Source of the DNA: Membranipora membranacea | Taxonomy: Eukaryota > Bryozoa > Gymnolaemata > Cheilostomatida > Membraniporidae | Length of the DNA stretch: 64,000 nt | Direction: 5' to 3' | NCBI GenBank assembly: GCA_914767715.1 | Contig: OU612075.1 | Span: 15,004,001-15,068,000 of the forward strand | Shown here: piece after piece, positions 47,204-59,181 of the stretch | Position numbering within the stretch: the stretch's first letter is position 1 | Layout: the number at the start of each line of letters is the position of its first letter | Made by a program: the position numbers and the translations under genes | The notes under the pieces: model-generated | Told to the model about the DNA's origin: nothing | Seen by the model: the letters and a program-made list of their open reading frames with translations, nothing else | Database searches by the model: none

Positions 47204-48080
47204 GTAAGTAACACATTATAGATCTGTATCTGTTATATGCTTTCTCTTTGTTCCTTTGATTTCAATTCGCATCACTTTATAAGTAGCGGCAAGTTGTGTT
47301 ACTTTATTAGAAAATGCTGAAGGTTTATGTACTTTTATTTTCTTGGATGTCACCAAGCAGAAGTGGTAAAAAAAATCTAACTTCATTCTATACTGCAGTT
47401 TGATTATAAATTTAGTCAGTCTCGTTTCAACTGTTGATGGGTAGAGATGCCCAACACCACAACTGATCTAATAGGGCATGAGCGCTGTATACTCCTGAAA
47501 GCAAATCAGATCACTTTTACTCGCTGTCTGTGTAATGTTTATGTAAAACAAAGTACTTCAGTATTGAGCTTTATTGATTATTTTTAGCCCTGGAAGACTT
47601 TGGAGTTCTCTTTCCTTGGTCATAATCTGTTAAATCAATGTTCTCCATGTCTACAAGCTTGCCTTGAGGAGCGGTCATTTCTTCAATGTTATCCTGTAAT
47701 GGATGTGATTGTCAACTTTGTATTTGCCTGAAGATCTTTTTTCATAAGGTTTCACGCTGCCTGTGGAAAATAGATCCATGAAGCCTAATCAAGCTAATAT
47801 TTGATAAATACAATATTGCCCATTGTCCACGTATTTAATGGGAAATTGGCACTAATTGTCGCCCTTGTTTGCTGTTTCGCTGTAAGAAGCAGGTGTAAAT
47901 TCATGTTTTAATGGGTGATAGTTTAGATTGTCATATTCATGTACAGCACTTTTAAGGTCTTAACTTGTTATAAGAAAACGCTGTGAGCGTTCCACACCAG
48001 GGAGCATTCACATTGATTCTGCTGTCTCGAGCATTACCTGGCACTTAGCGTAGAGTCAGCGTATTAATGAGGCTGACAAG
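47204..48080. other. Gap in the array
   Basis: About 0.88 kb with no exon-like frame. Confidence 0.4.
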
Positions 48081-48167
48081 ATGATGGACGGAGTTGATAA
48101 TGAGATTTTCTGGATGAGTATGTTTGTTAATAACCTGGATAGAGGTCTGGATAAAACGGATAGATGG
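48081..48167 (+). CDS. Array N-terminus 9: acidic first exon
   Basis: ATG ATG at 48081 opens 29 codons (MMDGVDNEIFWMSMFVNNLD then RGLDKTDRW) to TGG|GTAAGA, phase 0. It is acidic and hydrophobic, in contrast to the basic members. Confidence 0.5.
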
Positions 48168-48641
48168 GTAAGATAGATATCGATATGACAGTTACACAGA
48201 GTTGTCTTCTCATTATAATCCTCTCTAGTTTATACTCGCTCAATTCTCTCAATTAGTAAACACCTCAAGTCATTGTGATGTGTGGGGGTTGTAGTTGTAC
48301 ATCATATGTTTGTATGTCCTTAGGAGTTGTTTATCTTACAATCCAGTTTTTTCGGTAGGGCGATAGTGAACTTTGATATAGATAACTGCTGTAAGACATC
48401 GTGTCAATAATCCACAAAAAAAACCACTGCTAATCTAGTTATAGGCTGGTCTATCTGTGATAGTTAATCAATGCCTCGCCTCTGATCGTTAGGGAGAACA
48501 TTTTGTGGCTCAAAAATCAAGTTCTCGAACTGTTTTGTGCACGCTGAAGATCGTGCTGCTGTAAATGATCGGTTTCCTGGATGTGAGGGAAGCTCTCGCT
48601 GTTGTGTACTTTCCTTGGGATTGTGACATGCTAGAAGCAGG

Positions 48642-48731
48642 ATGAATTTTATAGTGACTGATGAAGGAATCATTGAGGAGGTGCAGCCATCACCTCGATC
48701 ATGCATGTACAGGAGATATATGTACCCCAGG
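48642..48731 (+). CDS. Array N-terminus 10: first exon MNFIVTDEGIIEEV
   Basis: ATG at 48642 runs 30 codons (MNFIVTDEGIIEEVQPSPRS then CMYRRYMYPR) to AGG|GTAAGG, phase 0. Confidence 0.5.
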
Positions 48732-49365
48732 GTAAGGATTAGTAGTCTCCTTTCACAATGTTAGCTTGACTCTGTCGGTACATGGTGTTTATGGAGTTGA
48801 TATCATCGATACGATCTGTCATATGAAGCTGTGACGCTGAACGTTTTCGATCTAACAGTGTAGGGATATATGAATAGTGGATTTGAGGGAATAATTTTTC
48901 AATATATGGTCAATTACAGGGCCAGAAAATGGTGCTTTGCCAAAGTCAAGGATTAGCTGCATGGCATATTTCATTAGAACTTTGTTTTTGCTGGGCAGCG
49001 CAGAGCTTTCATGTACGTAATAAGCTCAGTTTTCTATAGACAGCTTGGCATGTCCTAAAGCTGTTCCTGTGTCAGAGATTTGTGTTTGCATTGTGTTATT
49101 CTGTATTACTTGACTGTAATATTAGTGCCAGTTTACATGCATAGTAAATAGACAGATTTATATGGATTATAAAATGTTTATTTGGATTTCTCCCTTGATC
49201 CCAGCTTGTGGAATAGGATTACGTTTTTGTGTGATGTTGTATTTATTAATTAAGATTCTTGAAGTTCAAGTTCTTAAAGTCAAGTGGTTAGCTTCTCATT
49301 TCGCCACAAGGTCACAAGGCAGCAGATTCTTCAGGTACCCTAGTGGATAGGTATTTTGGGTCATC

Positions 49366-49464
49366 ATGGTTCGTCACGGAATAAGATTGAAAAGAGCCAA
49401 AAAGAATCGAACTTCTAGTCATAAATCCAAACCTGCTGCGAAACATGGTAAAAGCTCCAAATCT
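49366..49464 (+). CDS. Array N-terminus 11: Lys/Arg/His-rich first exon
   Basis: ATG at 49366 runs 33 codons (MVRHGIRLKRAKKNRTSSHK then SKPAAKHGKSSKS) to TCT|GTAAGT, a consensus donor in phase 0. Nearly half the residues are K, R or H. No acceptor directly precedes the ATG. Confidence 0.6.
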
Positions 49465-50444
49465 GTAAGTTTTTTGTTCATCAGGTAACAGGCATTGCTT
49501 CAGATAAGACGCAGGCTATGAAGTCTCAACTATCTGACTCGATGTTTGCAGGGTTGCTAACATTTTTTCATCAGCCTTGAAGCGAGGTATCGGCCGTAAT
49601 CAGAGCTTGTGGGGTTTTCCAGTTTGCCTCAGGTTGTGTATTTCTTTTGTGCTGTCGATGATTGTATTTATATTATGCATTGAGAGTAATACTCTGAAAT
49701 CAATTATGGTTGATTAGGCGATTTCATCTGGTCAAGAGTTGTCTTCAAACAATGTGATTTTATTGATTTACATTATAAATAGTCTCTAATTTTAACCAGA
49801 TTGTTGGTAGCCTATTTAATTTATAAAATTGTTATGCTTGGAATGTCCCCATCATAGTTCAAGTCACAAAATAAAACACTTGTCCGCCTTACTATTCCAT
49901 CTCCTCTGTTCAATATCAATCTGATTTCTCTCCTGTGCTGATTGTATTGATGTTTACATTAGAAACGATGGCTAATGCAGTTTTGTTATTGTCTGCCCTT
50001 ACACACTATCTGTATTTTGTGAAAACTGATTGTTATTTTACCCTTCAATTCAATTTCTTTGCTTGATGCATTAATGAACTTGGTTGCGGAGCCTCATCTG
50101 CAGAACCAATCTGCAGAGTTAATAACTTACCATGTGACCATACATATAACTGACATTTGACATTTAATATGAAATAGCCTATGCAACAGTAAGGTAAAGG
50201 TTGGCAATGGCAATAAAGAATATCTCAGATCTTTGGCTTTGCTTTGTATGCATATCGTATCGAATCTCCCCGATCGGTTTTAAATGCAAAAAAATGATAT
50301 CTTGTCTAGACTGGTCTAAGGGGAGATAAACTGACAGAATCACGCTTATGACACTCATATTTACATATTATCATATAATGACTTATGAGATTAGTGACAG
50401 CGATGTACTGAGTTTGTTTATGTAAATGTAACTTGTAGAAGGGT
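49465..50444. other. Gap in the array
   Basis: About 1 kb, AT-rich, with no supported exon. Confidence 0.4.
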
Positions 50445-50546
50445 ATGTCAGGGAGGAGACGACATGGACTTACACGTAGAGCTCACCATGCCAAGAGTAA
50501 ACATGGCCGACAAGGAGGACATGGACGCAAAGGTACCACTAATAAG
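50445..50546 (+). CDS. Array N-terminus 12: Arg/His/Gly-rich first exon
   Basis: ATG at 50445 runs 34 codons (MSGRRRHGLTRRAHHAKSKH then GRQGGHGRKGTTNK) to AAG|GTAAGA, phase 0. In frame 6 nt upstream is TAG, which as ACTTGTAG could also be a splice acceptor, so it could be a phase 0-0 internal exon (KGMSGRRR...). Confidence 0.6.
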
Positions 50547-52520
50547 GTAAGATTATACATCAGTATGTCCTATTGGTTAATGACCCCACGCAGTTAGTTT
50601 ACTATCATAACTGCAACTCACTAGTTATAAGCACTTTAGTACAAGAGGAGTTATCTCTATACAACTGTGAGTATGTCTTGCTCTACCTGTGATAAACAAC
50701 CACTGAGCTCTTGAAGTGCTCATCAATCATTGAGCTCTCCAAGTGATGAACGATCACTGAGCTCTTCTGAGTCTCGGCAGCTTAGTCTTATCTACGACAA
50801 ATCTATGGTGAGTCATGTGGGAGGTTGGAGGCTTTCCCACCAAGCATAGATAGATGATAGTATAGCTATAACTACTACTTGACTATGAGATTATTTTATG
50901 AGCAGACAGAAAAGGGACCGAAAGGCAAATTTTTAAAGAAATTATCAAATGAAGATTTTCTGACGGGTTCTTAGTCTGTCTTTAAATATTTTGAAAAAAT
51001 CAATGTACTGGCACACGAATTAGATTAATTATTACACTACCACTTATTTCACAACATAACTATGTACACTGGTATTACATTCTGATATTAAACACATAGC
51101 AGGTCACCTCATATCACATTATTATTAAATTAAACATAGAGAAAACCACAGTTTGGTTTTATATGGGATGTCTCACCCATTATACGACCTTCCATAATAA
51201 TGAAAGGTCGCGAGCGTAGAATGGTAATAACATACCTGCAGCTTTAAAGTAAAGCTTTACATAGCTAGCCCATGTCTCATGGATTATAAGTTTGACAATA
51301 TTGTATGCACATGTTTAGAGCCGTTTGGAGCATACAATGATCATGATTTCTGCACTACTTTCCAGAATAGCTTAAGAAGGCTCTAGCCAACTAAACTGTC
51401 ACACCTTTTGTGTGTTTGCCTTCTTGTTATAGCATGTCAACAAGAAATAATATGAGTCATGCCGCCATACTATCAGAGAGGGCAACTTCTCATTAATATC
51501 GAGAAGCCCTAGAGAAGTAAATATCATATAGTTTGGGGATGACGTAGTGCTAGGTAGCACTAGATTTAGCTTGCCAAAGGAAGAGTTTGATAGAAAAGTA
51601 GAGTAAGTCTTATCTACCCGCAATTATTGCTTTTCACGCATGTACGAAAAGGCAAACTTTTTCTCTTGTGAATACTTTAGCCATGTAGGGAAGCTTCAAA
51701 CGTAGAGGATGTGTTGTAATTAATAAACACAAGCATATGAGATGAATGGATGAAGGTCTAGGAGAAAAGATACTAAACGGCAACATGTGCATACTCAATA
51801 AACCGAAACATATTAGGTAGAACAAAGATCTGAACTTTTATGCTGACCTCATAGAAAACTTTGAGAAAAATCAAGGACAGATCTAAAGTAAATGTTACGT
51901 ACGCAAAACTCAGTAGAGATGGTTTATATCATGAATTATTTACAACACATTTTATCGGAATAGTTATTGCACTAATAGAAAATACTGTATTTTTATCACA
52001 CCACCAAAATCATTGGAGGTTTTGGCTTTTCCGGAGGGATTTTTAATAGGAATAAAGGATAACAGTTACAGCCCATGAATCAGTGTATTTACAAATGGCA
52101 ATATGACTTGGCAAAAATAATTATTGGTGGTGAATTCTCCCACTACAGTCCTGTTCCTCTGATCAAACCAAATGTAGTATCTAGCATTAGAATGGTCCAG
52201 TATTGTCTCAGACGACTAATTAATATTCTTATGTAATACTCGAAGGAACCCATTAAACGAAGATACTCCACTGTGTATTTTATAACCTTCATTATTAATT
52301 CAGTGATAGTATTTACTCTGACAATTACTGGTATTAATGATGGTAAAGTCTCAGTATAATGAGAATGAAAACAAACATTATCTTTTAATATATAATTTAA
52401 ATTTCAAATATTCGAAATCTCATCATTAAGATGAGTATTTGCTTCTGCATTTACCAAGTAACAGTCGGTTGTGAGGTGTTTTAAGTCTTTAAAATTTCGA
52501 CTTTGAGTCTCAAAACTGAA
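50547..52520. other. Long gap in the array
   Basis: About 2 kb. It holds the degenerate repeat at 50699-50775; the remaining ORFs on both strands are short and unlikely to be coding. Confidence 0.4.
50699..50775. repeat. Degenerate short tandem repeat, about 3 units
   Basis: CACTGAGCTCTT, CATTGAGCTCTC and CACTGAGCTCTT recur at roughly 30-bp spacing, each near a variant of AAGTG(C/A)T. Confidence 0.55.
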
Positions 52521-52628
52521 ATGCGAGACGGGATAAAAAGAAACAAGGAGAGTAAGAGTGGACGAGGCAGATCGAGGAGCTCTCACTCTTATCGTGACTA
52601 TCAGATATTTAGAGCTAAAAATGTATCG
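52521..52628 (+). CDS. Array N-terminus 13: Arg/Ser/Lys-rich first exon
   Basis: ATG at 52521 runs 36 codons (MRDGIKRNKESKSGRGRSRS then SHSYRDYQIFRAKNVS) to TCG|GTAAGC, phase 0. It begins basic (RGRSRSS) and ends with aromatic residues. Confidence 0.55.
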
Positions 52629-53526
52629 GTAAGCATTATGTTATGTGGGTACAGCAATCGTCTGATAATTAGTGGGGAAGTGGATCTGTCTGCGCTAACA
52701 ATGGCCTCAAGGAGTAAGAAACAAAAATTAAAAACCAATGAACAAAATATGTGCCGAACTTAAAATTATGTGGTGCATTATGGGTACTCAAAATATATGT
52801 GCGATTGGAAGTTGGAATTTTCTGGCATTATGTTTGCAACTAAAAAACTACAACCTTATCGATGCTTACATGTTATTTGCTATCATGGCATGCCAGTGCA
52901 GACCGCAGACGCATACAATAATCACCCGTATCAACAAATTTATCATTGTTTATTGTTTCAAAAAAATCTGCAATTAATGTTTTTCTGCAAAAAGCTCCAG
53001 CTAGAAAACAAGTAAATGAAATATCCTGTATACAACTCTGATATGGGATAATGACCCTGCTGTAAGAGCGAACAAGCAAGAACAAGTGTGCTTATCGCTA
53101 GTGCTCTGCTTATCACAATCATAAATAATCCAGAATAGTGCTGGCTGCTGCGGGCTAATTATATCCAAACATGTTATAATCATATGTGTAAAAATAACAA
53201 GAATAATATAAAACATTCTAGTATACATGAACGTTTCTTTGATGTGCTGTTGAGAGATGGATAGCTGTTAGTTTTACTCATGCACTCGATAAAATCTCAA
53301 AGTTTGTGCTGACAGCTTATACAGGTACTGGGTTCTTTAAACCGGCAGCACGTGTAATCTGTGATATCAACACCACATCGTGCAGCACCTCTCAATATAT
53401 GTGGAGCAAATAGTTCAGCAAACAGCGGAGCAATTCATCAAAACGAAAATCTCATTTCACACCTCTGCCTAGCTAAGACGACTGCTTGTAGTAACAACTT
53501 TACGGATAGGTACTATTACTGTTACG

Positions 53527-53811
53527 ATGCCTGTAATGAGACGAAGATCACCCGTTGGTCGACATTTGAGGCCAAAGAGACAAACATGGCATCACCTGAG
53601 AACAACAAGAGGACACAAATCAGGGACTGGATCTAAGAGTAAACATTCACATAATAGCAGTGAGGAGAGCGACGGGGAACATGAACTCAAAATACAAGAG
53701 CTGATGAACTATATATCCGCAGGACATGACGACGCGGAGGATAGCGCTGAGGAGAGGGAGGAGATACTCGCTAACATACTCAGTCACCAGTCTGAGGAGA
53801 GAGATAAACAG
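53527..53811 (+). CDS. Array N-terminus 14: 95-codon first exon, basic then acidic
   Basis: ATG at 53527 runs 95 codons to CAG|GTAAGG, phase 0. The first 40 residues are basic (MPVMRRRSPVGRHLRPKRQ). They are followed by KSKHSHNSSEESDGEHE and an acidic helical end (DDAEDSAEEREEILANILSH). It is the longest single-exon member, with clear coding character. Confidence 0.65.
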
Positions 53812-54894
53812 GTAAGGTAGCTCGCTGGGTAACTAATTGAAGAAATGTATTTCTGTCAGCCAATGTGTATCCGCGCATCATTTAGCAGTAAGAAGAGAAA
53901 ATGAATCCAAGTGACGTCATTATCATTAAATTCTAATATTGAGTGGTGTTGATTTTAAGCTTTCCACCAGCGTTAAATAACATCTGTCACGTCATCATGT
54001 ATATCGGTAAACAAACTTCAATCATTACACGTCTAGAGGAAAGGAGGGATGACTTCCTTTCAATTCTGAGGCATAACAATCATGTGAGATTTAGAGGTAA
54101 TTATAGAATCACTAGCTGTAGCCGGGGCTAACATTGAGCTGGACAAGGCTAACAGAGAGTTATTAGAGCAGCACTTTTTTATTATACAGTCACTTTGAAA
54201 ACTGATTAATTTTGCTTCCCTAGGTAATAAGCAAAGCAATCATGTTCTTGGGGGACAGTCAATACTTATGATCAGTGTGTTGGTTAATTATCTTTGGTGT
54301 CCACGCCAAGAGCTGCTATAAGCTTCTATGGTAAGGCACTTAAAATGTACACTGTGGGGCTAAAATCATCGCCTTACATACCAAATTAACATCTCTATTC
54401 TACCAATCCTGATTACTTTATAATAACAAACGCATCTCGAAGCAATGCGCTGCTCAAATGCGGAGGCGACACCGGACGGACAGACATATTCAGATGTTGA
54501 TACTGAAAGTGTCACACTAGTACGTAGAACAGAGGCCTTGTTGTCTTATGCTTCTTCCCATCAGACTCTGGATATAATTGTCACTAACACAACAACAGGA
54601 AGATACTATTTTTGGTCAACAACAATCTAAGAAAACACCGCTCAGCCAAAATAGTTACATACCTGGGGAAGACAGCGATTTGTTTATTCACCAAACATCA
54701 GCAAGGTCAGCTAGGTACATGAAATCCACAATTCTCACCATTTAGTATGATGACAAATTGTGGGAATACAATACTTAATCTATAGATCTACAAACCCGTA
54801 CCAGGATACACATATACGAGTAAGACAAGTCTTCTAACACTCAGCAGCAATGGAGCTTTAATCGGGTATCCACAGATGTGAGACATTCAGCTGA
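53812..54894. other. Gap in the array
   Basis: About 1.1 kb. + frames at 53943-54131 and 54445-54630 are open, but neither ends in a phase-0 donor of quality, so neither is called. Confidence 0.4.
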
Positions 54895-55113
54895 ATGGCC
54901 ACCCAGATACAGAGAAGACGTCGCCGGAGGAGGATAAGGCGACGCAATGAGTTCGGAGGGTCTGGGAACGAAGGATATGGTGTGGGTGAGGGCATATCAA
55001 GGACTCAGAAACTACTTATGTCTCTACTCGGCCCTGTGCCATCATGTCAAGGTCAAAGGTCACCTAAGCCTGAGGGCAGCGATGAAGAGAAGGATAATGA
55101 GGAGCTCTCAAAG
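54895..55113 (+). CDS. Array N-terminus 15: poly-Arg first exon
   Basis: ATG at 54895, with TGA in frame immediately upstream, runs 73 codons: MATQIQRRRRRRRIRRRNEF, a Gly/Glu segment, RTQKLLMSLLGPVPSCQGQR, then EGSDEEKDNEELSK to AAG|GTAAAG, phase 0. It has the same basic-then-acidic layout as the exon at 53527. Confidence 0.62.
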
Positions 55114-56503
55114 GTAAAGTTTAAGAGAGAATCCTACAATGTGATAATTATTCACTCATTTTAAAAAAGATTGGAGAAAAGGACGCCTTCCAGTTCAGGT
55201 ACTGGTTGCCATTTAGGCAGTATACAATATTACTCGCAGTTGTGAAGAGAATTAACCAACAATTCAAACCATATATACACTAAAAGCTAAAAGCATTTCT
55301 GTGATATGGGGATGCATAAGAAGTGATTTCAAAGTAGTATTTTAGCTCAACTTGATATAAAAATTTTTTCACCGCCAGCGACGAAGTGAGGCTCATATTT
55401 ATAGCAGATTTAGTGGAGAAGGTGAGGTCGTACAGATAGAGAGTGTAGATTAACTGTAGATTAGCCAGGTGTGGGATCAATGAACTAAACTTGTGGGGGT
55501 AAAGGAGATGCAGCGATTTTAATTATTCACTTTCTCATTGGGAAGACAATCTCCTACTGGCTAAGTACTGTATTACTCATAACGTGCCAAAGAAATAAGG
55601 ACAGGAAATAAGAGAGACAAGCCAAAATTGTATAAAGTTGTCTCCTCTTAACAATATTGGGCTCCACCTATAATAATGTGGTTGTGTACTCTTGCAGTCG
55701 CAGTATAAGCCATTTTATTATCAAACATCATTGTAATATGAATGAGATACTAGGTTATTAATGAATGTAAGCTTTACTCATGATATTATTGATTTTTTCA
55801 GATCATACTAAGTTGACTTGTTCACTAATGAAGCAAACAATGCTAAGACAAAGAGTACAATTATTGCTGATCGTTGTATTTTGATTAAGAATGAAAACCA
55901 GTCTATCAACCGATATCATACTGAATAATGAGCATATAATTTGATTAATAATTGTGCCCAAATATAAAACAAAGATGAGTGGCAGCAGGGTTCAGCATCT
56001 CTTCATCAGGCCAAAATTTTCAACCACCAAAAGTATTGATTTTTATGTGTTTCAATGGGTCCAAAATCACAAGTTCATACTCTAGTTCTAGAGTTTTATA
56101 CCAATTTTTCTTTTAATGGTCACAAGTCTTGTTCCATGTTAGTATTGATGATGGGTATGGACTGTCTTTAAAACATTGCACGCCTTAGTTGTACATAGAA
56201 TTGGCATAATTTATAGCAATTTAGATCAGCACGATAGATGATCTATGTTATAATTTATGGATCCATTTACTTTTTACATAGAGATAGCCGCAAAAGTAAG
56301 CATTATATATCCTGATATAATGTAAAATCCTATGTTGATATAAAAACTCAAAACTAATTTCTCTTGCTGACATTGCTGTATCACTTATCTACTCAGCCTA
56401 CTGTTGACCCTAGATACCTGTAGATATATAACTTTGATTGTCTGATGTCACTAACCCGCATGTATATATTACTATGTATATTTACTAATGATTATTATCT
56501 TAG
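55114..56503. other. Gap in the array
   Basis: About 1.4 kb, AT-rich, with no supported exon. Confidence 0.4.
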
Positions 56504-56599
56504 TATGATAATGAGGAGTATGGTTGCCTCCCCTGGGAGATGAATGTCTATGGTAGACCTAAAACAAGATCCGGCGGTAAATCTAAACACCGTTCAAAG
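56504..56599 (+). CDS. Array exon 16: phase 0-0 cassette exon
   Basis: Acceptor TTATCTTAG before 56504 and donor AAG|GTAATC after 56599 enclose 32 codons (YDNEEYGCLPWEMNVYGRPK then TRSGGKSKHRSK), phase 0 on both sides. The frame has a stop at the acceptor itself and no ATG until EMNVYG, so a cassette reading is favoured. Its end (TRSGGKSKHRSK) resembles the start of the common exon (GTRSGGGARAGRR). Confidence 0.5.
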
Positions 56600-58768
56600 G
56601 TAATCATAGCTACAGCTCGGCACTGGTTGGCTATGCTAGGCTGCTCTCTACTCTGCTCCATGTATTGATTGGCTCTGCTGCTGACGTGCTCTGATTAGTG
56701 CTGATGCCTCTGAGTTTTATGTGTTTGCAGCTAAGCTCTGCTCGACTTTCTCTATTGGTTGACTAAAATTTTAATTTCTTGTCTACCGACGCTGATGTTC
56801 TATTCTCAATGTTTTTATCGACTCAGAAGCTGCTCCTTAATCAGTCATTTGACTATCAGTCCAATGTTTTACAACAAATTAATCCAATTTCACTGCTACA
56901 TTCAGCATCACCCCTACAACCATTGAGTTCTTTACATCACCCACGGCCTAGTCTGAGCACCCAGACTCTTGTCCTCTGTCCGACGGCCCTATGCTGTATC
57001 GCTGACTTGGCTATCAATAAAAGACCAAGCAAGGCGGAGATTTTACCTAAGCTGGGTAATATTCAGGTTTACTCAACCTGCTGCTTATATGTGGATTTTC
57101 TATATTATAAGTTGGCTACAAATTACGTGACTTGTAAGATGCCGGTATGTTTAATCCAAATCTGTTTTGCAATTTATCATATCTTATTTGGTTGCATTGC
57201 TTTATTGATCTGGTACTCTGAAGGTCTTTAGGTTTCTTCAAATTATGAACTGCTCGAAATCGCCTACATTGCTAGCTGTGGTTGTAGATGCAGCAGCGGC
57301 GTGCACTGATTCCTGATTCATGACTCGACTGGATCTAAATTTAAATGCTGCCGCATGTGTTTTTGTCAGGTTTCACTGTCGATTATTTGATTAACTTTGC
57401 TGGCGAGTATGTTGAAGTACCCTTGAGATATCTTCAGGAAATCTAGGTGTGTACTTTAAACGGCTGCACACGCCCTGGCCTCCTGCATGTTACACCAACG
57501 ATGACTCTATCCGCTGACCTCAGCCACTATAAGAGAAAATCGTCATCATATTGTTTACTTCAACTCTGCCCCCTACTGAGCTCCCCTGATGCTCATCAAG
57601 ATGTTTTAGGTTATCGCCTCACAAGTAACTTAAGACAATGTAGGCCACTTCAGCCTACATATGAGGTGGACAAGCCAAGTTAATTCATAACATACCTCAC
57701 CCGCAACCCAATGAACATGTTCATTACTGCAACCACTGGTTTCATAGCTTCATCATCAACAACCATTGATCTCAAACTATCCTTAATCTGATTTTAATTT
57801 TTAATAGTGAACATTTTTTGATTGTATTTGAATTAAAACAAAGGGAGAATTCTCGAGGCCACTGGGTAGATATCCATGGGAGGAGATATTATAGCGATGC
57901 CGGCAGCGTCACTGTAATATCCGAACTCATACGACCTTGTGAAAGAGGATATTATCGTTGTAAATAATCCTTAGTTTAAATTTATGCACACCACGGGATT
58001 AATTTTCAAAGGGTTGGCAGCCTTTTTCTGTCTCATCTATAATTCATGGCATTTATGTAGACAAGTTTCTGTTGAGCTTTTGTAACTTTGTTACCATCAA
58101 CTAAAAGCCGAAATCAGACACCAAATTTACACCGAGGCAGCATTTATTTTTTAAAGAAAACAGGATATTCGATGTCCTGTTAATTAGTGACATCACCGAT
58201 TTACTTTCTTCTACCACCTAATTTATATTGAAGTTGGTTAAGTGCGAATTAGTTGGAACAAAACAGTCGTGTACATCCTTAAGCCTTGATGCGCCGAAGT
58301 CTTACCCTGGAAAATTGGGTACTCTATCAGGCAGCATATCAGTATCCTGGATGAGGAATGACTGCAGATTTGTATTTTATTGAATTTAATATTCTCTCTG
58401 GGCCTGTACACTATAACCATCATACTAATACACTTACAAATTCACCGTGTCCTAATCAGTGTGTCTTTGTTTGCCACTTTCCGCAGGTTTTAATGGGCTC
58501 TAAATCATTCTATAGTTAGGAAATCAATATATTTATCTAAATGTTTATTCTTCAATAGCGCTGTCATAGCTGGCAGCTCTTTAAAATACTTGAGGAGCTC
58601 GACACTAGTTGAATGATTAATTTTTGTGCTGGACGTGGGTTTTTCGACTTCGTCCCAGGAGAGAGAGCTAGCAGATTCCTCTTTGACAGCCAGCATTTAC
58701 CATCTCTACCTCTCTGCTTCTACCTCCTACTCTGACATTTCGTTGCGTTTTTATCACACTGACTGATC
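56600..58768. other. Long gap in the array
   Basis: About 2.2 kb. The + frame at 56779-57231 is open for 150 codons but lacks coding-like composition and a phase-0 donor context. The frame at 57447-57683 is similar. Neither is called. Confidence 0.4.
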
Positions 58769-58924
58769 ATGCGGCGGCTTCACCATGCAGGACATCGGAC
58801 AGGAGCCAACAGAATGTATCGTATTAATCACACACGTAAAGTGGTTGGTATGAGGGGCTCAGAGCGACGTGGGCTCAGATCACGTCATCATCACAGAGAT
58901 AGATTCAAGTCAGCATGGGGCAAG
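58769..58924 (+). CDS. Array N-terminus 17: Arg/His-rich first exon
   Basis: ATG at 58769, with TGA in frame 9 nt upstream, runs 52 codons (MRRLHHAGHRTGANRMYRIN, then HTRKVVGMRGSERRGLRSRH and HHRDRFKSAWGK) to AAG|GTACAG, phase 0. It is almost entirely basic. Confidence 0.6.
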
Positions 58925-59106
58925 GTACAGGTCCTATTACTTGTTCTAAGATGAATTAAGCGAGTGTATTGTTATCACCTTCTCATATTTGTTGAATCGC
59001 ATGAATTGGCTTGCACGTTTGTCTCCTCTCTGTTCCAACACGCCAGTGTTGGCAGCGCCAGCAGTGTCAGACTTGTGGCATAACGTTCTCTCAGCCCTTG
59101 CTATGC

Positions 59107-59181
59107 ATGGGCTCTGGTTTGATAGCTTGTCATGTTGTTGGTGATAATTTGCAGGACAAGAAATATTATCTGAATGCTACC
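59107..59181 (+). CDS. Array exon 18: first exon or 27-nt microexon
   Basis: Either ATG at 59107 opens MGSGLIACHVVGDNLQ followed by DKKYYLNAT, or an acceptor TTTGCAG before 59155 leaves only DKKYYLNAT as a phase 0-0 microexon. Both end at ACC|GTAAGT, a consensus donor in phase 0. Confidence 0.4.

Noticed and set aside
44596-54335. ATG directly followed by a donor-like GTAAG/GTGAG/GTATG at about 44598, 45391, 50807 and 54330, as if first exons of one codon
   Set aside because: The number is only slightly above chance for 22 kb and nothing else supports them.
56779-57231. 150-codon ORF on the + strand
   Set aside because: The composition is not protein-like, there is no domain, and no phase-0 donor of quality follows; judged chance.
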